Origin: Cronobacter sakazakii
GTDB lineage: Bacteria; Pseudomonadota; Gammaproteobacteria; Enterobacterales; Enterobacteriaceae
Assembly (NCBI RefSeq): GCF_000982825.1
Contig: NZ_CP011047.1
Location: 124,001 to 188,000 of the forward strand
DNA: 64,000 bases
Direction of reading: 5' to 3'
A program made the translations under genes and the position numbers. Position 1 is the stretch's first letter; every line of letters begins with the position of its first letter. Positions 51,841-61,696 of the stretch are shown piece after piece. The notes below the pieces were generated by a model. That model was not told the DNA's origin, made no database searches, and saw only the letters and a list, made by a program, of their open reading frames with translations.

Positions 51841-52344
51841 TCAGGCGAGGAGACGAGGACCGGCGCGGATACCCTGTACCTGGCGAATCCAGGCAGAGAC
51901 CGTAAAAGAAAGAGGAGGAAGCAAACGCGGTGCGGGCTGCACCTGCGCGGCGGCAGGCTGCAAATCCTGCGTTAGCATCGCGCTCAGGGTGTCCAGCAGC
52001 GCGAGATGCTGTGCATTTAGCGGCAGGCTTTCTTCCATCGCCATCGGCAGCGCCTGCGGCGCCATGGCGAAAGAGAGATGACGGATAACGGTGCGAATGG
52101 CGTGCTGCTGCCAGTAATCCACACCGAATGATGCAGAGCGACGCGAGGTTTCACTAATCAGCGCCAGTGAATCAAAACTGCGTAGCGTACCGGTATGGCT
52201 GGTGCTGGCCTCGGCAGGCGCGGCGGGTTCAGCGTTGTTATTAAGCGCAGGCAGGCCAAGACTGGCCGCGACCATCCCCAAAAGGAGATGCGGCCAGAAA
52301 TAGCGTCTTCCAAACTGTCGCCAACGCGTGAATATACCAGGCAC
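51841..52344 (-). CDS. secM: secretion monitor SecM
   Basis: 167-residue secreted leader protein whose stalled translation raises SecA synthesis. GTG 52344 is chosen because it yields MPGIFTRWRQFGRRYFWPHL, matching the E. coli N-terminus (also a GTG start). A signal sequence (HLLLGMVAASLGLPAL) follows. The C-terminal arrest motif FTVSAWIRQVQGIRAGP preserves all critical residues F-x4-W-I-x4-G-I-R-A-G-P. The middle region is more divergent from E. coli, as usual for this protein. Confidence 0.93.
   Translation of the reverse strand: MPGIFTRWRQFGRRYFWPHLLLGMVAASLGLPALNNNAEPAAPAEASTSHTGTLRSFDSLALISETSRRSASFGVDYWQQHAIRTVIRHLSFAMAPQALPMAMEESLPLNAQHLALLDTLSAMLTQDLQPAAAQVQPAPRLLPPLSFTVSAWIRQVQGIRAGPRLLA
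51856..51906 (-). promoter_or_regulatory. SecM translation-arrest element
   Basis: Codons for FTVSAWIRQVQGIRAGP, four codons before the secM end. Ribosome stalling here controls access to the secA ribosome site. Confidence 0.9.
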
Positions 52345-52550
52345 TGTAACCCACCGGATAACGCCGGCTTTTGCCCGCGTTATGTTGTCTGTTAATAAGG
52401 GGATAAATATTACCATCATTCCCGCGAGGCAGCAGCAGTATCACTGCGATACCTTACGCAATCCGCACAAGAAACCAGCAGTTAATCATCAACAGGGAGA
52501 TGGTAAAGCAGGGTAAAAGGCGAAGAGAAAAATGGCTGTTTAAGAGCAAT

Positions 52551-52602
52551 AAAAAACGACTGGTGAACACAGGCCGGAGAGAGTACCTGGTCTACCAGTC
52601 GT
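52551..52602 (-). terminator. lpxC terminator
   Basis: Minus strand: ACGACTGGT (complement of 52594-52602), a 29-nt loop, then ACCAGTCGT and TTTTTT ending at 52551. It separates lpxC from secM. Confidence 0.75.
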
Positions 52603-52621
52603 CTTTAGTCAGACTATGCTG

Positions 52622-53539
52622 TTACGCCAGCACCAGCGACGGCGCTTTGAAGGCCAGAGGCAGTTCAGCCTCGTCTTCATAGGTGACATATTCCCAGGCT
52701 TCTTGTTTCGCAAGAACCGCCTGCAGCAATTTGTTGTTCAGCGCATGACCAGACTTATAGGCGGTAAACGCGCCGATAATGTTGTGGCCACACATGAACA
52801 GGTCACCAATCGCATCCAGCATTTTGTGACGAACAAATTCGTCTTCAAAACGCAGGCCGTCTTCGTTCAGTACGCGATAATCGTCAACAACGATGGCACA
52901 ATCGAAGCTGCCGCCCAGGCACAAACCACGGGACTGCAGATATTCGATATCACGCATGAAACCGAAAGTACGAGCGCGGCTAATCTGGCGCATAAACGCG
53001 TCTGCAGAGAAATTCATGCAGTAGCGCTGGTTGCTCGCATCAATCGCCGGGTGGTTGAAGTCGATGGTGAAGTCCAAGGAAAAACCGTTGTACGGTTTAA
53101 ATTCCGCCCACTTATCGCCATCTTCAACACGCACGGTTTCTTTAATGCGCACGAATTTCTTCGCCACATTCAGCTCATCAATACCTGCATCAACGAGCAG
53201 GTAAACGAACGGTGCAGCACTGCCATCCATAATCGGGATTTCAGGCGCATCCACTTCGACGATGATGTTGTCGATACCGAGGCCAGCCAGCGCGGCGTTC
53301 AGGTGCTCAACGGTAGAAATCCGCACATCATGCTCATTCACCAGGCACGTACAGAGCATGGTATCACGCACAGATTTGGCATCGGCCGGGAAGTCTACCG
53401 GAGGATTCAAGTCGGTGCGACGATAGATGACCCCGGTATTTGCCGGCGCAGGGCGCAGCGTCAGGGTGACTTTTTTGCCGGTATGTAAACCGACGCCAGT
53501 CGCCTGAACGATACGTTTAAGAGTCCTTTGTTTGATCAT
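52622..53539 (-). CDS. lpxC: UDP-3-O-acyl-N-acetylglucosamine deacetylase
   Basis: Committed step of lipid A synthesis. It has 305 residues as in E. coli. Zinc ligands are visible as His in STVEHLNAAL and in HKMLDAIGD (His and Asp). The C-terminal tail LPLAFKAPSLVLA ends in small hydrophobic residues, resembling the FtsH degradation tag of E. coli LpxC. The start MIKQRTLKRIVQATGVGLH is standard. Confidence 0.97.
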   Translation of the reverse strand: MIKQRTLKRIVQATGVGLHTGKKVTLTLRPAPANTGVIYRRTDLNPPVDFPADAKSVRDTMLCTCLVNEHDVRISTVEHLNAALAGLGIDNIIVEVDAPEIPIMDGSAAPFVYLLVDAGIDELNVAKKFVRIKETVRVEDGDKWAEFKPYNGFSLDFTIDFNHPAIDASNQRYCMNFSADAFMRQISRARTFGFMRDIEYLQSRGLCLGGSFDCAIVVDDYRVLNEDGLRFEDEFVRHKMLDAIGDLFMCGHNIIGAFTAYKSGHALNNKLLQAVLAKQEAWEYVTYEDEAELPLAFKAPSLVLA

Positions 53540-53640
53540 CGTATAATCTCGCCAAATAATTCACCTTACCGATAGTGTACATCACAACCGGTGGGCCATT
53601 TTAGCACAAAGAGCGAATATGCCCAACTTCCGGCTTATTC

Positions 53641-54792
53641 TTAATCAGCCTGCTTACGCAGAAACGCCGGAATATCCAGATAATCTGGCTCTTTTGCCGT
53701 CTGCGGCGTCGGGTCGTTAACCACTTTAGAAGCCGGTTTCTGCTCCTGGGTCAGCGGCGCCATACCGTGCTGCTGATAACGATCCATTGCAGGCTGCTGC
53801 GTCTGCTTATTGGTCACCAGCGTGATTTCAGGACGCTTATCCATGCCGATACCGGTCGCAACCACAGTCACGCGCAGTTCGTCGTTCATATCCGGGTCGA
53901 GAGATGTACCGATAACCACGGTCGCGTTATCCGATGCGAAGGCGCGGATGGTGTTACCCACGGTTTCGAACTCATCAAGACGCAGGTCAAAGCCCGCCGT
54001 GATGTTGACCAGAACGCCACGCGCGCCGGACAGATCGATATCTTCCAGCAGCGGGCTGGAGATGGCCATTTCGGCCGCTTCTTCCGCACGGTCTTCGCCG
54101 CTTGCCACACCCGAGCCCATCATGGCGTAGCCCATTTCAGACATCACGGTGCGCACGTCTGCAAAGTCGACGTTCATCAGACCCGGACGCGTAATCAGCT
54201 CGGCGATACCCTGCACCGCGCCTTTCAGCACGTCGTTCGCAGCACCAAACGCGTCCAGCAGAGAGATCCCACGACCCAGCACTTTCAGCAGCTTGTCGTT
54301 AGGAATGGTGATCAGGGAGTCGACATGACGGGAGAGCTCGGCAATACCCTGTTCGGCAAAAGCCATACGCTTCTTGCCTTCAAAGTTAAACGGCTTGGTC
54401 ACGACAGCCACGGTCAGAATGCCGAGGTCTTTCGCCACTTCAGCGACAACCGGCGCAGCACCAGTGCCCGTACCGCCGCCCATACCGGCTGCGATAAACA
54501 CCATGTCAGCGCCATCTAACGCAGCACGCAGCGCTTCGCGGTCTTCTTCCGCAGCGTTGCGCCCCACTTCCGGGTTTGCGCCCGCACCCAGACCTTTAGT
54601 GATGCCACTACCAATCTGGATGGTCTGGCCGACTGCGGTTTTACGCAGCGCCTGGGCATCGGTGTTGACTGCGAAGAACTCAACCCCTTCGATGCGCTCG
54701 CGCACCATATGTTCTACGGCATTACCGCCGCCGCCACCGACGCCGATGACTTTAATCACCGCGTCGTTGGTCAGTTCCATAGGTTCAAACAT
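53641..54792 (-). CDS. ftsZ: cell division GTPase FtsZ
   Basis: Tubulin homologue that forms the Z ring. It has 383 residues, equal to E. coli. The GTP-binding tubulin signature is GGGTGTGAAPV, and the T7 loop lies near NVDFADVRTVM. The C-terminal peptide DYLDIPAFLRKQAD binds FtsA and ZipA. Upstream, between ftsA and ftsZ, a GAGACCG/CGGTCTC hairpin sits at 54822-54846. Confidence 0.97.
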   Translation of the reverse strand: MFEPMELTNDAVIKVIGVGGGGGNAVEHMVRERIEGVEFFAVNTDAQALRKTAVGQTIQIGSGITKGLGAGANPEVGRNAAEEDREALRAALDGADMVFIAAGMGGGTGTGAAPVVAEVAKDLGILTVAVVTKPFNFEGKKRMAFAEQGIAELSRHVDSLITIPNDKLLKVLGRGISLLDAFGAANDVLKGAVQGIAELITRPGLMNVDFADVRTVMSEMGYAMMGSGVASGEDRAEEAAEMAISSPLLEDIDLSGARGVLVNITAGFDLRLDEFETVGNTIRAFASDNATVVIGTSLDPDMNDELRVTVVATGIGMDKRPEITLVTNKQTQQPAMDRYQQHGMAPLTQEQKPASKVVNDPTPQTAKEPDYLDIPAFLRKQAD

Positions 54793-54821
54793 AATGTCTC
54801 TCCGTTTTGTGCCTTTCGCCT

Positions 54822-54846
54822 GAGACCGCTAATTTTGTCCGGTCTC
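54822..54846 (-). promoter_or_regulatory. hairpin in the ftsA-ftsZ junction
   Basis: GAGACCG (54822-54828) pairs with CGGTCTC (54840-54846) in the 63-bp gap before ftsZ. On the minus strand a T-run precedes, not follows, it, so it is unlikely to terminate; an mRNA processing or stability role is possible. Confidence 0.45.
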
Positions 54847-54855
54847 TGAAAAAAA

Positions 54856-56112
54856 TTAAAACTCTTTTCGCAGCCAGCTGTTGATCCGTTTGATCCACGA
54901 GCCGACTGAAGTCCGTTTTTCCACTTCCGCCTCACCGCTTAAATGCGATTCTTTACCATAGTGAAGTAAACCCACCGCCGTGGAGTAGTAAGGCTCCTGG
55001 GCGTAATCGGTAAGGCCAGTAATATTTAAGGGTTGCCCGATACGCACCTGCGTATGAAACACCCGCTGCGCGCACGCCGCCAGACCTTCAATTTGCGCCG
55101 CGCCGCCGGTTAATACAATCCCCGCCGCAAGATGATGTTTCACACCCTGCTGGCGAAGCTGCTCCTGCAACTGCAAAATTTCTTCGTTGACCAGATTAAG
55201 CAGCTCGGTATAACGCGGCTCAATCACTTCTGCCAGCGTCTGGCGTTGCAGGCTGCGCGGCGGACGACCGCCTACGCTCGGCACTTCAACGCTCTCGTCT
55301 TTACCGACCAGCGACCCGAGCGCGCAGCCATGGCGCACTTTAATTGCCTCAGCATCGCTCGGCGGCGTGCCGAAAGCATAAGCGATATCACTGGTCACCA
55401 CGTTACCGGCATACGGAATCACTTTAGTGTGACGCAGCGCACCACCGGTGTAGACCGCGATATCCATTGTACCACCGCCGATATCCACCACGCAGACGCC
55501 CAGCTCACGCTCATCTTCCGTTAAAACGGAGTAGCTGGATGCCAGGCCCGCGAAAATAAGTTGGTCAACTTTCAGACCGCAACGTTCCACTGCCTTGACG
55601 ATGTTTTTCGCCATGTCATTGTGGCAGGTGATTAAATGTACTTTCGCCTGCATGCGAACGCCGGATAAGCCAACCGGGTTTTTAATCCCTTCCTGGTAAT
55701 CAATAGCGTATTCCTGAGGAATCACATGCAATACGCGATGTTCATCGCGTACGCGTACTGATTTTGCGGTATGGACAACATTTTCAACATCTTCCTGCGT
55801 CACTTCCTCTTCGGAGATCGGCACCATACCGATTTCGTTCTGGCAACTAATATGCTTGCCGGAAAGCGCCAGGTAGACGGAAGAGATCTGGCAATCCGCC
55901 ATCAGTTCGGCCTGGTCAATCGCGCGCTGAACGCATTTCACCACCGATTCCAGATCGTTAACGCCGCCTTTATCCATCCCGCGGGACGGACAGCTTCCCA
56001 CGCCAATGATATTGATCATACCGTCGGGCAGAACTTCCCCTACCAAAGCGGCGACCTTCGCAGTGCCAATCTCCAGTCCAACTACCAGTTTTCTGTCCGT
56101 CGCCTTAATCAT
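54856..56112 (-). CDS. ftsA: cell division protein FtsA
   Basis: Actin-like ATPase that anchors FtsZ to the membrane. It has 418 residues (E. coli 420). Phosphate and adenosine motifs VVDIGGGTMDIAVY and VLTGGAAQIEG are present, and the C-terminal amphipathic helix SWIKRINSWLRKEF is the membrane-targeting sequence. Its ATG overlaps the ftsQ stop by 4 bp. Confidence 0.97.
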   Translation of the reverse strand: MIKATDRKLVVGLEIGTAKVAALVGEVLPDGMINIIGVGSCPSRGMDKGGVNDLESVVKCVQRAIDQAELMADCQISSVYLALSGKHISCQNEIGMVPISEEEVTQEDVENVVHTAKSVRVRDEHRVLHVIPQEYAIDYQEGIKNPVGLSGVRMQAKVHLITCHNDMAKNIVKAVERCGLKVDQLIFAGLASSYSVLTEDERELGVCVVDIGGGTMDIAVYTGGALRHTKVIPYAGNVVTSDIAYAFGTPPSDAEAIKVRHGCALGSLVGKDESVEVPSVGGRPPRSLQRQTLAEVIEPRYTELLNLVNEEILQLQEQLRQQGVKHHLAAGIVLTGGAAQIEGLAACAQRVFHTQVRIGQPLNITGLTDYAQEPYYSTAVGLLHYGKESHLSGEAEVEKRTSVGSWIKRINSWLRKEF

Positions 56113-56939
56113 TGTTGCTCTGCCTGTGCCTGATTCTGTTGCTGATTAGTTTCCTCAGTGGGGGCCGGCTCCCAGCCGACCGCCGCGCCGGAGTCGTAGC
56201 GTAAATCGACATAGCTTATCTGCTTATGGTCAGTTTGCGCTTGCTGTTGCAGAACCGGGTACAGCTCTACAAAGCGTTCCAGGCGTTTCATTGTGTCATC
56301 CCGGCCAAAATTGAGCTTGATATTATTGCTCAACGTCACCTGCCAGGAGCGACGCGCGGTCATCGCCGCTTCCTTCAGTGTAAATTTATCTTTCGCCAGC
56401 ACCTGGCCCATCGCGCGAAAACCCTGCAGCACTTCGTTCTCGCTACCTTCAGGGCCATAGAGCAGCGGTAAGGTCTGCTTACTGGCGCGATCGGACGGCA
56501 CGCTGAAGGACGTTCCGTCGGTGTCGATCATGTGCTGGTCATTCCAGCGTGCTATCGGCACATATTCAACCAGATGAATCTTCAATTCGTCCGGCCATTG
56601 CTTTCTTACGCTTGCCTGCTTGATCCACGGCAAACGTTCTATCTGATTCTGGATGATATTCACGTCCTGCGTCATAAACGTGCCCGGCGCGCCCAGCGCC
56701 AGGATGGACTGGCGAATATCATCATTGCGGGTGTAATGGCGCTCGCCCGTTACCACCAGCTTTGAAAGCGGCAGGCGCTGGGCGTCTTCCATCCACCCCA
56801 AAACCATCCAGCCGCCGAATATCACGGTTAACACGACCGCCAGCAGAAAGACGATGCCTGCGAGACGGGTCCCATTATTACGGCGCGAAACCGTATTTTC
56901 TTCAGGACGATTTTTCGTGTTCAGCGCAGCCTGCGACAT
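56109..56939 (-). CDS. ftsQ: cell division protein FtsQ
   Basis: Bitopic divisome protein. It has 276 residues: a short cytoplasmic tail, one membrane segment (residues about 25-48, LAGIVFLLAVVLTVIFGGWM), a POTRA domain (LPLSKLVVTGERHYTRNDDI) and a beta domain. It is one base after ddlB and overlaps ftsA. Confidence 0.96.
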   Translation of the reverse strand: MSQAALNTKNRPEENTVSRRNNGTRLAGIVFLLAVVLTVIFGGWMVLGWMEDAQRLPLSKLVVTGERHYTRNDDIRQSILALGAPGTFMTQDVNIIQNQIERLPWIKQASVRKQWPDELKIHLVEYVPIARWNDQHMIDTDGTSFSVPSDRASKQTLPLLYGPEGSENEVLQGFRAMGQVLAKDKFTLKEAAMTARRSWQVTLSNNIKLNFGRDDTMKRLERFVELYPVLQQQAQTDHKQISYVDLRYDSGAAVGWEPAPTEETNQQQNQAQAEQQ

Positions 56940-56940
56940 A

Positions 56941-57861
56941 TCAGTTCGCCAGCTCCAGAATACGCACCACCAGTTGCGAGAAGCTCATGCCCGCCTGACG
57001 CGCCGCCATCGGCACCAGACTATGGCTGGTCATGCCAGGCGCCGTATTTACCTCAAGCAGATAAAACTCACCGTCGCTGTCCTGCATCACGTCCACGCGG
57101 CCCCAGCCCCGGCAGCCCAGCACACGCCAGGCGTCCATCACCAGCGCCTGTAACGCCTGCTCGCGTTCGGCATCAATGCCCGCCGGACAAAAATATTGCG
57201 TCTCGTCCGAGAGATATTTCGCCTCGTAGTCATAAAACACGCCAGCAGGCTGGATGCGAATCGAAGGCAGGATCTCATCGCCAAGGATGGCGACGGTAAA
57301 TTCCGGGCCGCTCAGCCATTTCTCCACCAGCACTTCGCTGTCGTGTTCAAACGCCAGTTCGAGCGCGGGCAGTAACGCTTCCGCGCTGTCCACTTTCGAC
57401 ATGCCGACGCTTGAACCTTCGCGGCTCGGCTTCACGATAACCGGCAGGCCCAGCGCCGCGATACGCGCGCTTAATGCCTCGCTAAGGCCACCGGTGATGT
57501 CCCCACGCTCCAGCGCCACCCACGGCGCTACCGGTAAACCTGCGCCCTGCCAGAGCAGTTTGGTGCGCAGTTTATCCATGGTGATGGCCGACGCCATCAC
57601 GCCGCTGCCGGTATAAGGCAGGCCGAGATACTCCAGCATCCCCTGCAGCGTGCCGTCTTCACCGCCGCGACCATGCAGCGCGATAAAGACTTTATCGAAC
57701 CCTTCTTCTTTCAGCGTCGTTACGCACACATCGCGCGGATCGACAGCGTACGCGTCAACGCCCGCCTCTTTCAGACCCGCGAGCACCGCGCTGCCGGATT
57801 GCAGGGAAACGTCACGTTCCGCCGAGTGACCGCCCAGCAGTACAGCGATTTTTTCAGCCAT
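56941..57861 (-). CDS. ddlB: D-alanine-D-alanine ligase B
   Basis: ATP-grasp enzyme making D-Ala-D-Ala for peptidoglycan. It has 306 residues. Motifs LLGGHSAERDVSLQSG, KPSREGSSVGMS and the metal-binding LLEVNTAPGMT are seen. Its start overlaps the murC end by 8 bp. Confidence 0.96.
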   Translation of the reverse strand: MAEKIAVLLGGHSAERDVSLQSGSAVLAGLKEAGVDAYAVDPRDVCVTTLKEEGFDKVFIALHGRGGEDGTLQGMLEYLGLPYTGSGVMASAITMDKLRTKLLWQGAGLPVAPWVALERGDITGGLSEALSARIAALGLPVIVKPSREGSSVGMSKVDSAEALLPALELAFEHDSEVLVEKWLSGPEFTVAILGDEILPSIRIQPAGVFYDYEAKYLSDETQYFCPAGIDAEREQALQALVMDAWRVLGCRGWGRVDVMQDSDGEFYLLEVNTAPGMTSHSLVPMAARQAGMSFSQLVVRILELAN

Positions 57862-59320
57862 GCGCGTTCTCCTCGGGTTGCAGCTTCGCTTCCGCCAGCT
57901 GGCGCGCGATTTTACCGATATTGCCCGCGCCCTGAACCAGAATCAAATCGTTGCCCGACAGCACGGGTGCCAGCATCGCGGCGACCTGCGCCGGATCGGA
58001 GACCAGAATCGGGTCCACTTTGCCGCGCGCGCGGATAGTACGGCACAGCGAACGGCTGTCGGCACCCGGAATCGGCGCTTCGCCCGCCGGATAGACATCC
58101 AGCATCAGCAGCACATCCACCTGCGACAGCACGTTAGCGAAATCGTCATACAGATCGCGCGTGCGGGTATAACGGTGCGGCTGGAAAATCATGACCAGGT
58201 TTTTCTCCGGCCAGCCTGCACGGGCGGCGCGCACGGTCGCATCCACTTCTGTCGGGTGATGGCCGTAGTCATCGACCAGCATCGCCGTGCCGGATTTGCC
58301 GTTGACGTTTGCCAGCGGGAACTCGCCCAGGAAGTCAAAACGACGTCCGGTGCCCTGGAAGCTTTCCAGCGCGCGCAGAATGGCATCGTCTTCAATCCCC
58401 TCTTCTGTCGCTACGGACACCGCCGCCGCCGCGTTCAACGCGTTATGGCGGCCTGGCGCGTTCAGCGTTACGTGCAGTTCCGGCTTGTCCTGACGCACCA
58501 GAGTGAAGTGCCCCTGCGCGCCGGTCTGGCGATAATTTTCCACACGTACATCGGCATCTTCGCTGAAACCATAAGTGGTAATTTGACGCCCGACGCGCGG
58601 CAGCAGCTCGCGGATCACCGGGTCGTCAACACACATCACCGCACGGCCATAAAACGGCAGGTTATGCAGGAAGTTAATAAACGTCTGTTTCAGGTTCTCA
58701 AAGTCGCCATGATAGGTGTCCATATGGTCGGCTTCGATATTGGTCACAATCGCGACCATCGGCTGCAAATGCAGGAATGACGCGTCACTCTCGTCAGCTT
58801 CGGCAATCAGATAACGGCTGTTGCCAAGCCGCGCGTGCGTCCCCGCCGCTTTCACCAGACCGCCGTTGACGAACGTCGGGTCGAGGCCCGCTTCGGCATA
58901 AATACTCGACACCATCGCAGTGGTCGTCGTTTTGCCATGCGTACCGGCAACCGCGATACCGTGACGAAAACGCATCAGCTCCGCCAGCATCTCGGCGCGG
59001 CGGATAACCGGAATACGCGCCTCATGCGCCGCCACGATCTCCGGGTTATCCGCAGAGATAGCGCTCGACACCACCACCACGCTCGCATCGAGCACGTTTT
59101 CCGGGCGATGGTTGAAATAAATGGTGGCGCCCAGCGCCGTCAACTGCTGCGTGACAGCGTTCGGCGCCAGATCGGATCCGCTGATCTGGTAGCCTTCATT
59201 CGCCAGCACTTCCGCAATGCCGCCCATACCGGCGCCGCCGATGCCAACGAAGTGAATGTGCCGGACGCGACGCATCTCGGGCACGATAGAACGCAGTTTC
59301 GCCAGTTGTTGTGTATTCAT
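57854..59320 (-). CDS. murC: UDP-N-acetylmuramate-L-alanine ligase
   Basis: Adds L-Ala to UDP-MurNAc. It has 488 residues (E. coli 491). The nucleotide-binding HFVGIGGAGMGG near the N-terminus, ATP motif GTHGKTTTTAM and the segment VDDYGHHPTEV are present. It lies 67 bp downstream of murG and overlaps ddlB. Confidence 0.96.
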   Translation of the reverse strand: MNTQQLAKLRSIVPEMRRVRHIHFVGIGGAGMGGIAEVLANEGYQISGSDLAPNAVTQQLTALGATIYFNHRPENVLDASVVVVSSAISADNPEIVAAHEARIPVIRRAEMLAELMRFRHGIAVAGTHGKTTTTAMVSSIYAEAGLDPTFVNGGLVKAAGTHARLGNSRYLIAEADESDASFLHLQPMVAIVTNIEADHMDTYHGDFENLKQTFINFLHNLPFYGRAVMCVDDPVIRELLPRVGRQITTYGFSEDADVRVENYRQTGAQGHFTLVRQDKPELHVTLNAPGRHNALNAAAAVSVATEEGIEDDAILRALESFQGTGRRFDFLGEFPLANVNGKSGTAMLVDDYGHHPTEVDATVRAARAGWPEKNLVMIFQPHRYTRTRDLYDDFANVLSQVDVLLMLDVYPAGEAPIPGADSRSLCRTIRARGKVDPILVSDPAQVAAMLAPVLSGNDLILVQGAGNIGKIARQLAEAKLQPEENAHG

Positions 59321-59387
59321 TCTTTAAAAGCCTTTGGCAAACGCCATAACATCATCAATCACGCGGAACAAACATTATCCGCAATCG

Positions 59388-60455
59388 TCACGCGCGGGCG
59401 ACCGCGCGTACTTCATCTGCGACCCTTTCGGTCGCGTCGGGAATGGCGGCCGCTCTTGCCCGCTCAGCCATTTCAAGCAGCGTGGCGCGATCCCACCCTT
59501 TCAGCGTCTCGCTTACCGCGTCGACGGTAAACTGCGGCTGCTCCAGAATCTTCGCCGCACCCGCTTTCTCAAGCGGCAGCGCGTTCCAGTATTGCTGCCG
59601 GTCTTTATGCTGGAACGGCACAAACAGGGCCGGCAGACCCGCAGCGGCGATTTCGCTCACCGTCAGCGCACCGGAGCGGCATACCACCACATCCGCCCAC
59701 GCGTAGGCTGCCGCCATATCATCGATAAATTCGGTCACTTTATGCTGCGGCTGGCTCGCAGCGGCATACGCCTGCTGGACATCCGCCTGCGCGCCTTTAC
59801 CGCTCTGATGCCAGATAGTCACGGCATCGCCCAGACGCGCCGCGACCTGCGGCATCGTCTGGTTCAGGATGCGCGCGCCCTGCGAGCCGCCAACCACCAG
59901 CACGCGCACCGGGCCTTCACGGCCCGCGAGACGCGCCTGCGGCAGCGGCAGCGCCAGCACGTCGGTGCGCACCGGGTTGCCCACCACTTCCGCCTTCGGG
60001 AACGCGCCGGGGAACGCCTGCATCACGCGGCTCGCGATTTTCGCGAGCCATTTGTTGGTCAGCCCCGCGATGCCGTTCTGCTCATGCAGGACGACAGGAA
60101 TACCGAGCGACCACGCCGCCAGCCCGCCAGGGCCGGATACATAGCCGCCCATGCCCAGCACCACATCGGGCTTAAAACGTTTCATGATCGCCCGCGCCTG
60201 CCGCCAGGCGTTAAAAATACGCACCGGGGCCAGCAGCAGCGCTTTCACGCCTTTTCCACGCAGGCCGGAGATCCGGATAAAATCGATCTCAATGCCGTGT
60301 TTCGGCACCAGGTCTGCTTCCATGCGATCGGCGGTCCCCAGCCAGCGAACCTGCCATCCCTGCGCCATCAGATGGTGCGCTACGGCAAGGCCTGGAAAGA
60401 GGTGTCCGCCCGTTCCGCCCGCCATCACCATCAGCCGCTTTGGTTGACCACTCAT
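59388..60455 (-). CDS. murG: lipid II-forming GlcNAc transferase MurG
   Basis: Peripheral membrane glycosyltransferase that converts lipid I to lipid II. It has 355 residues as in E. coli. The glycine-rich loops MAGGTGGHLFPGLAVA, MGGYVSGPGG and VVGGSQGARILN are present. Its ATG overlaps the ftsW stop by 4 bp. Confidence 0.96.
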   Translation of the reverse strand: MSGQPKRLMVMAGGTGGHLFPGLAVAHHLMAQGWQVRWLGTADRMEADLVPKHGIEIDFIRISGLRGKGVKALLLAPVRIFNAWRQARAIMKRFKPDVVLGMGGYVSGPGGLAAWSLGIPVVLHEQNGIAGLTNKWLAKIASRVMQAFPGAFPKAEVVGNPVRTDVLALPLPQARLAGREGPVRVLVVGGSQGARILNQTMPQVAARLGDAVTIWHQSGKGAQADVQQAYAAASQPQHKVTEFIDDMAAAYAWADVVVCRSGALTVSEIAAAGLPALFVPFQHKDRQQYWNALPLEKAGAAKILEQPQFTVDAVSETLKGWDRATLLEMAERARAAAIPDATERVADEVRAVARA

Positions 60456-61696
60456 CGTGAACCTCGTGTAAACGCCTGCGCTTTCTCCAGACGCGTTTCA
60501 TAATCTATGCGTAACAACAACATAATCGCCGTCGACATAATCAGCAGGCTCGAACCGCCGTAACTGATAAGCGGCAGCGTCAGGCCTTTGGTCGGCAGCA
60601 TACCCGCCGCCGCGCCGACGTTAACCAGCGCCTGGAAACTAAACCAGATACCGATAGAACAGGCCAAAAAGCCCGCGAAACGCTGATCGGTTTCCAGCGC
60701 GCGACGCCCTATCGACATGGCGCGAAAAGCCACGAAGAATACCATCAAAAGCGCCAGTACCACACCGATATATCCCAGTTCTTCCCCAATAATGGAGAAG
60801 ATGAAGTCGGTATGCGCTTCGGGTAAATACTCCAGTTTCTGCACCGAATTCCCAAGCCCCTGCCCCCACAACTCGCCGCGGCCAAATGCCATCAGCGACT
60901 GGGTCAGCTGGTAGCCGCTGCCGAAGGGATCTTCCCACGGGTTCCAGAACGAGGTGACGCGGCGAATACGGTAAGGCTCGGCGAGGATCAGCAGCACGAC
61001 CGCCGAAATGCCCATGCCGATAATCGCGATGAACTGCCAGAGCTTGGCGCCTGCGAGAAAGAGCATCGCAAGCGTCGTCACAAACAGCACTACCACCGTA
61101 CCGAGGTCAGGCTGAGCCAGCAGAAGTACCGCCATCACCAGAATGACGCCCATCGGTTTTAAGAAGCCGCGCAGGTTGTTGCGCACTTCATCGACCTTAC
61201 GCACCAGGTAGTTCGACAGATAACAAAAGAGCGACAGCTTGGAGAATTCCGCCGGCTGAATACGCAGCGGGCCGAGCGCAATCCAGCGCGACGCACCGTT
61301 CACCGAACTGCCCACCACGAGCACGATAAGCAGCATCACAATCGAGGCGATAAGCATCGCCGCGCTGTGGCGCTGCCAGAACTCCATCGGCAGGCGCAGC
61401 GTAATCAGCGCCAGGCCAAACGCCAGCAGCAGATAGATGCCGTCACGCTTGGCGAACAGGAACGGATCGTTCGCCAGACGCTGACCAACCGGCATCGACG
61501 CTGAGGTCACCATGATGAAGCCAATCGCCGCAAGCCCCAGCGTCAGCCAGAGCAGCGTACGGTCGTACATCACAAGGCTGGTGGTGTCTTTCTCGCGAGA
61601 GCCCATCACCCAGCCGCGAAGCGCCCGGAAAATCCAGGCAAGAATGCCCATTCCGGGGAACCGCGGCAGGCGAAGGCGTGGGAGCGATAAGCGCAT
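60452..61696 (-). CDS. ftsW: septal peptidoglycan polymerase FtsW
   Basis: SEDS-family glycosyltransferase acting with FtsI. It has 414 residues and about 10 membrane segments. The SEDS signatures NPWEDPFGSGYQLTQSLMAF and GGSSLLIMSTAIMLLLRI are seen. It overlaps both murD (by 1 bp) and murG. Confidence 0.96.
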   Translation of the reverse strand: MRLSLPRLRLPRFPGMGILAWIFRALRGWVMGSREKDTTSLVMYDRTLLWLTLGLAAIGFIMVTSASMPVGQRLANDPFLFAKRDGIYLLLAFGLALITLRLPMEFWQRHSAAMLIASIVMLLIVLVVGSSVNGASRWIALGPLRIQPAEFSKLSLFCYLSNYLVRKVDEVRNNLRGFLKPMGVILVMAVLLLAQPDLGTVVVLFVTTLAMLFLAGAKLWQFIAIIGMGISAVVLLILAEPYRIRRVTSFWNPWEDPFGSGYQLTQSLMAFGRGELWGQGLGNSVQKLEYLPEAHTDFIFSIIGEELGYIGVVLALLMVFFVAFRAMSIGRRALETDQRFAGFLACSIGIWFSFQALVNVGAAAGMLPTKGLTLPLISYGGSSLLIMSTAIMLLLRIDYETRLEKAQAFTRGSR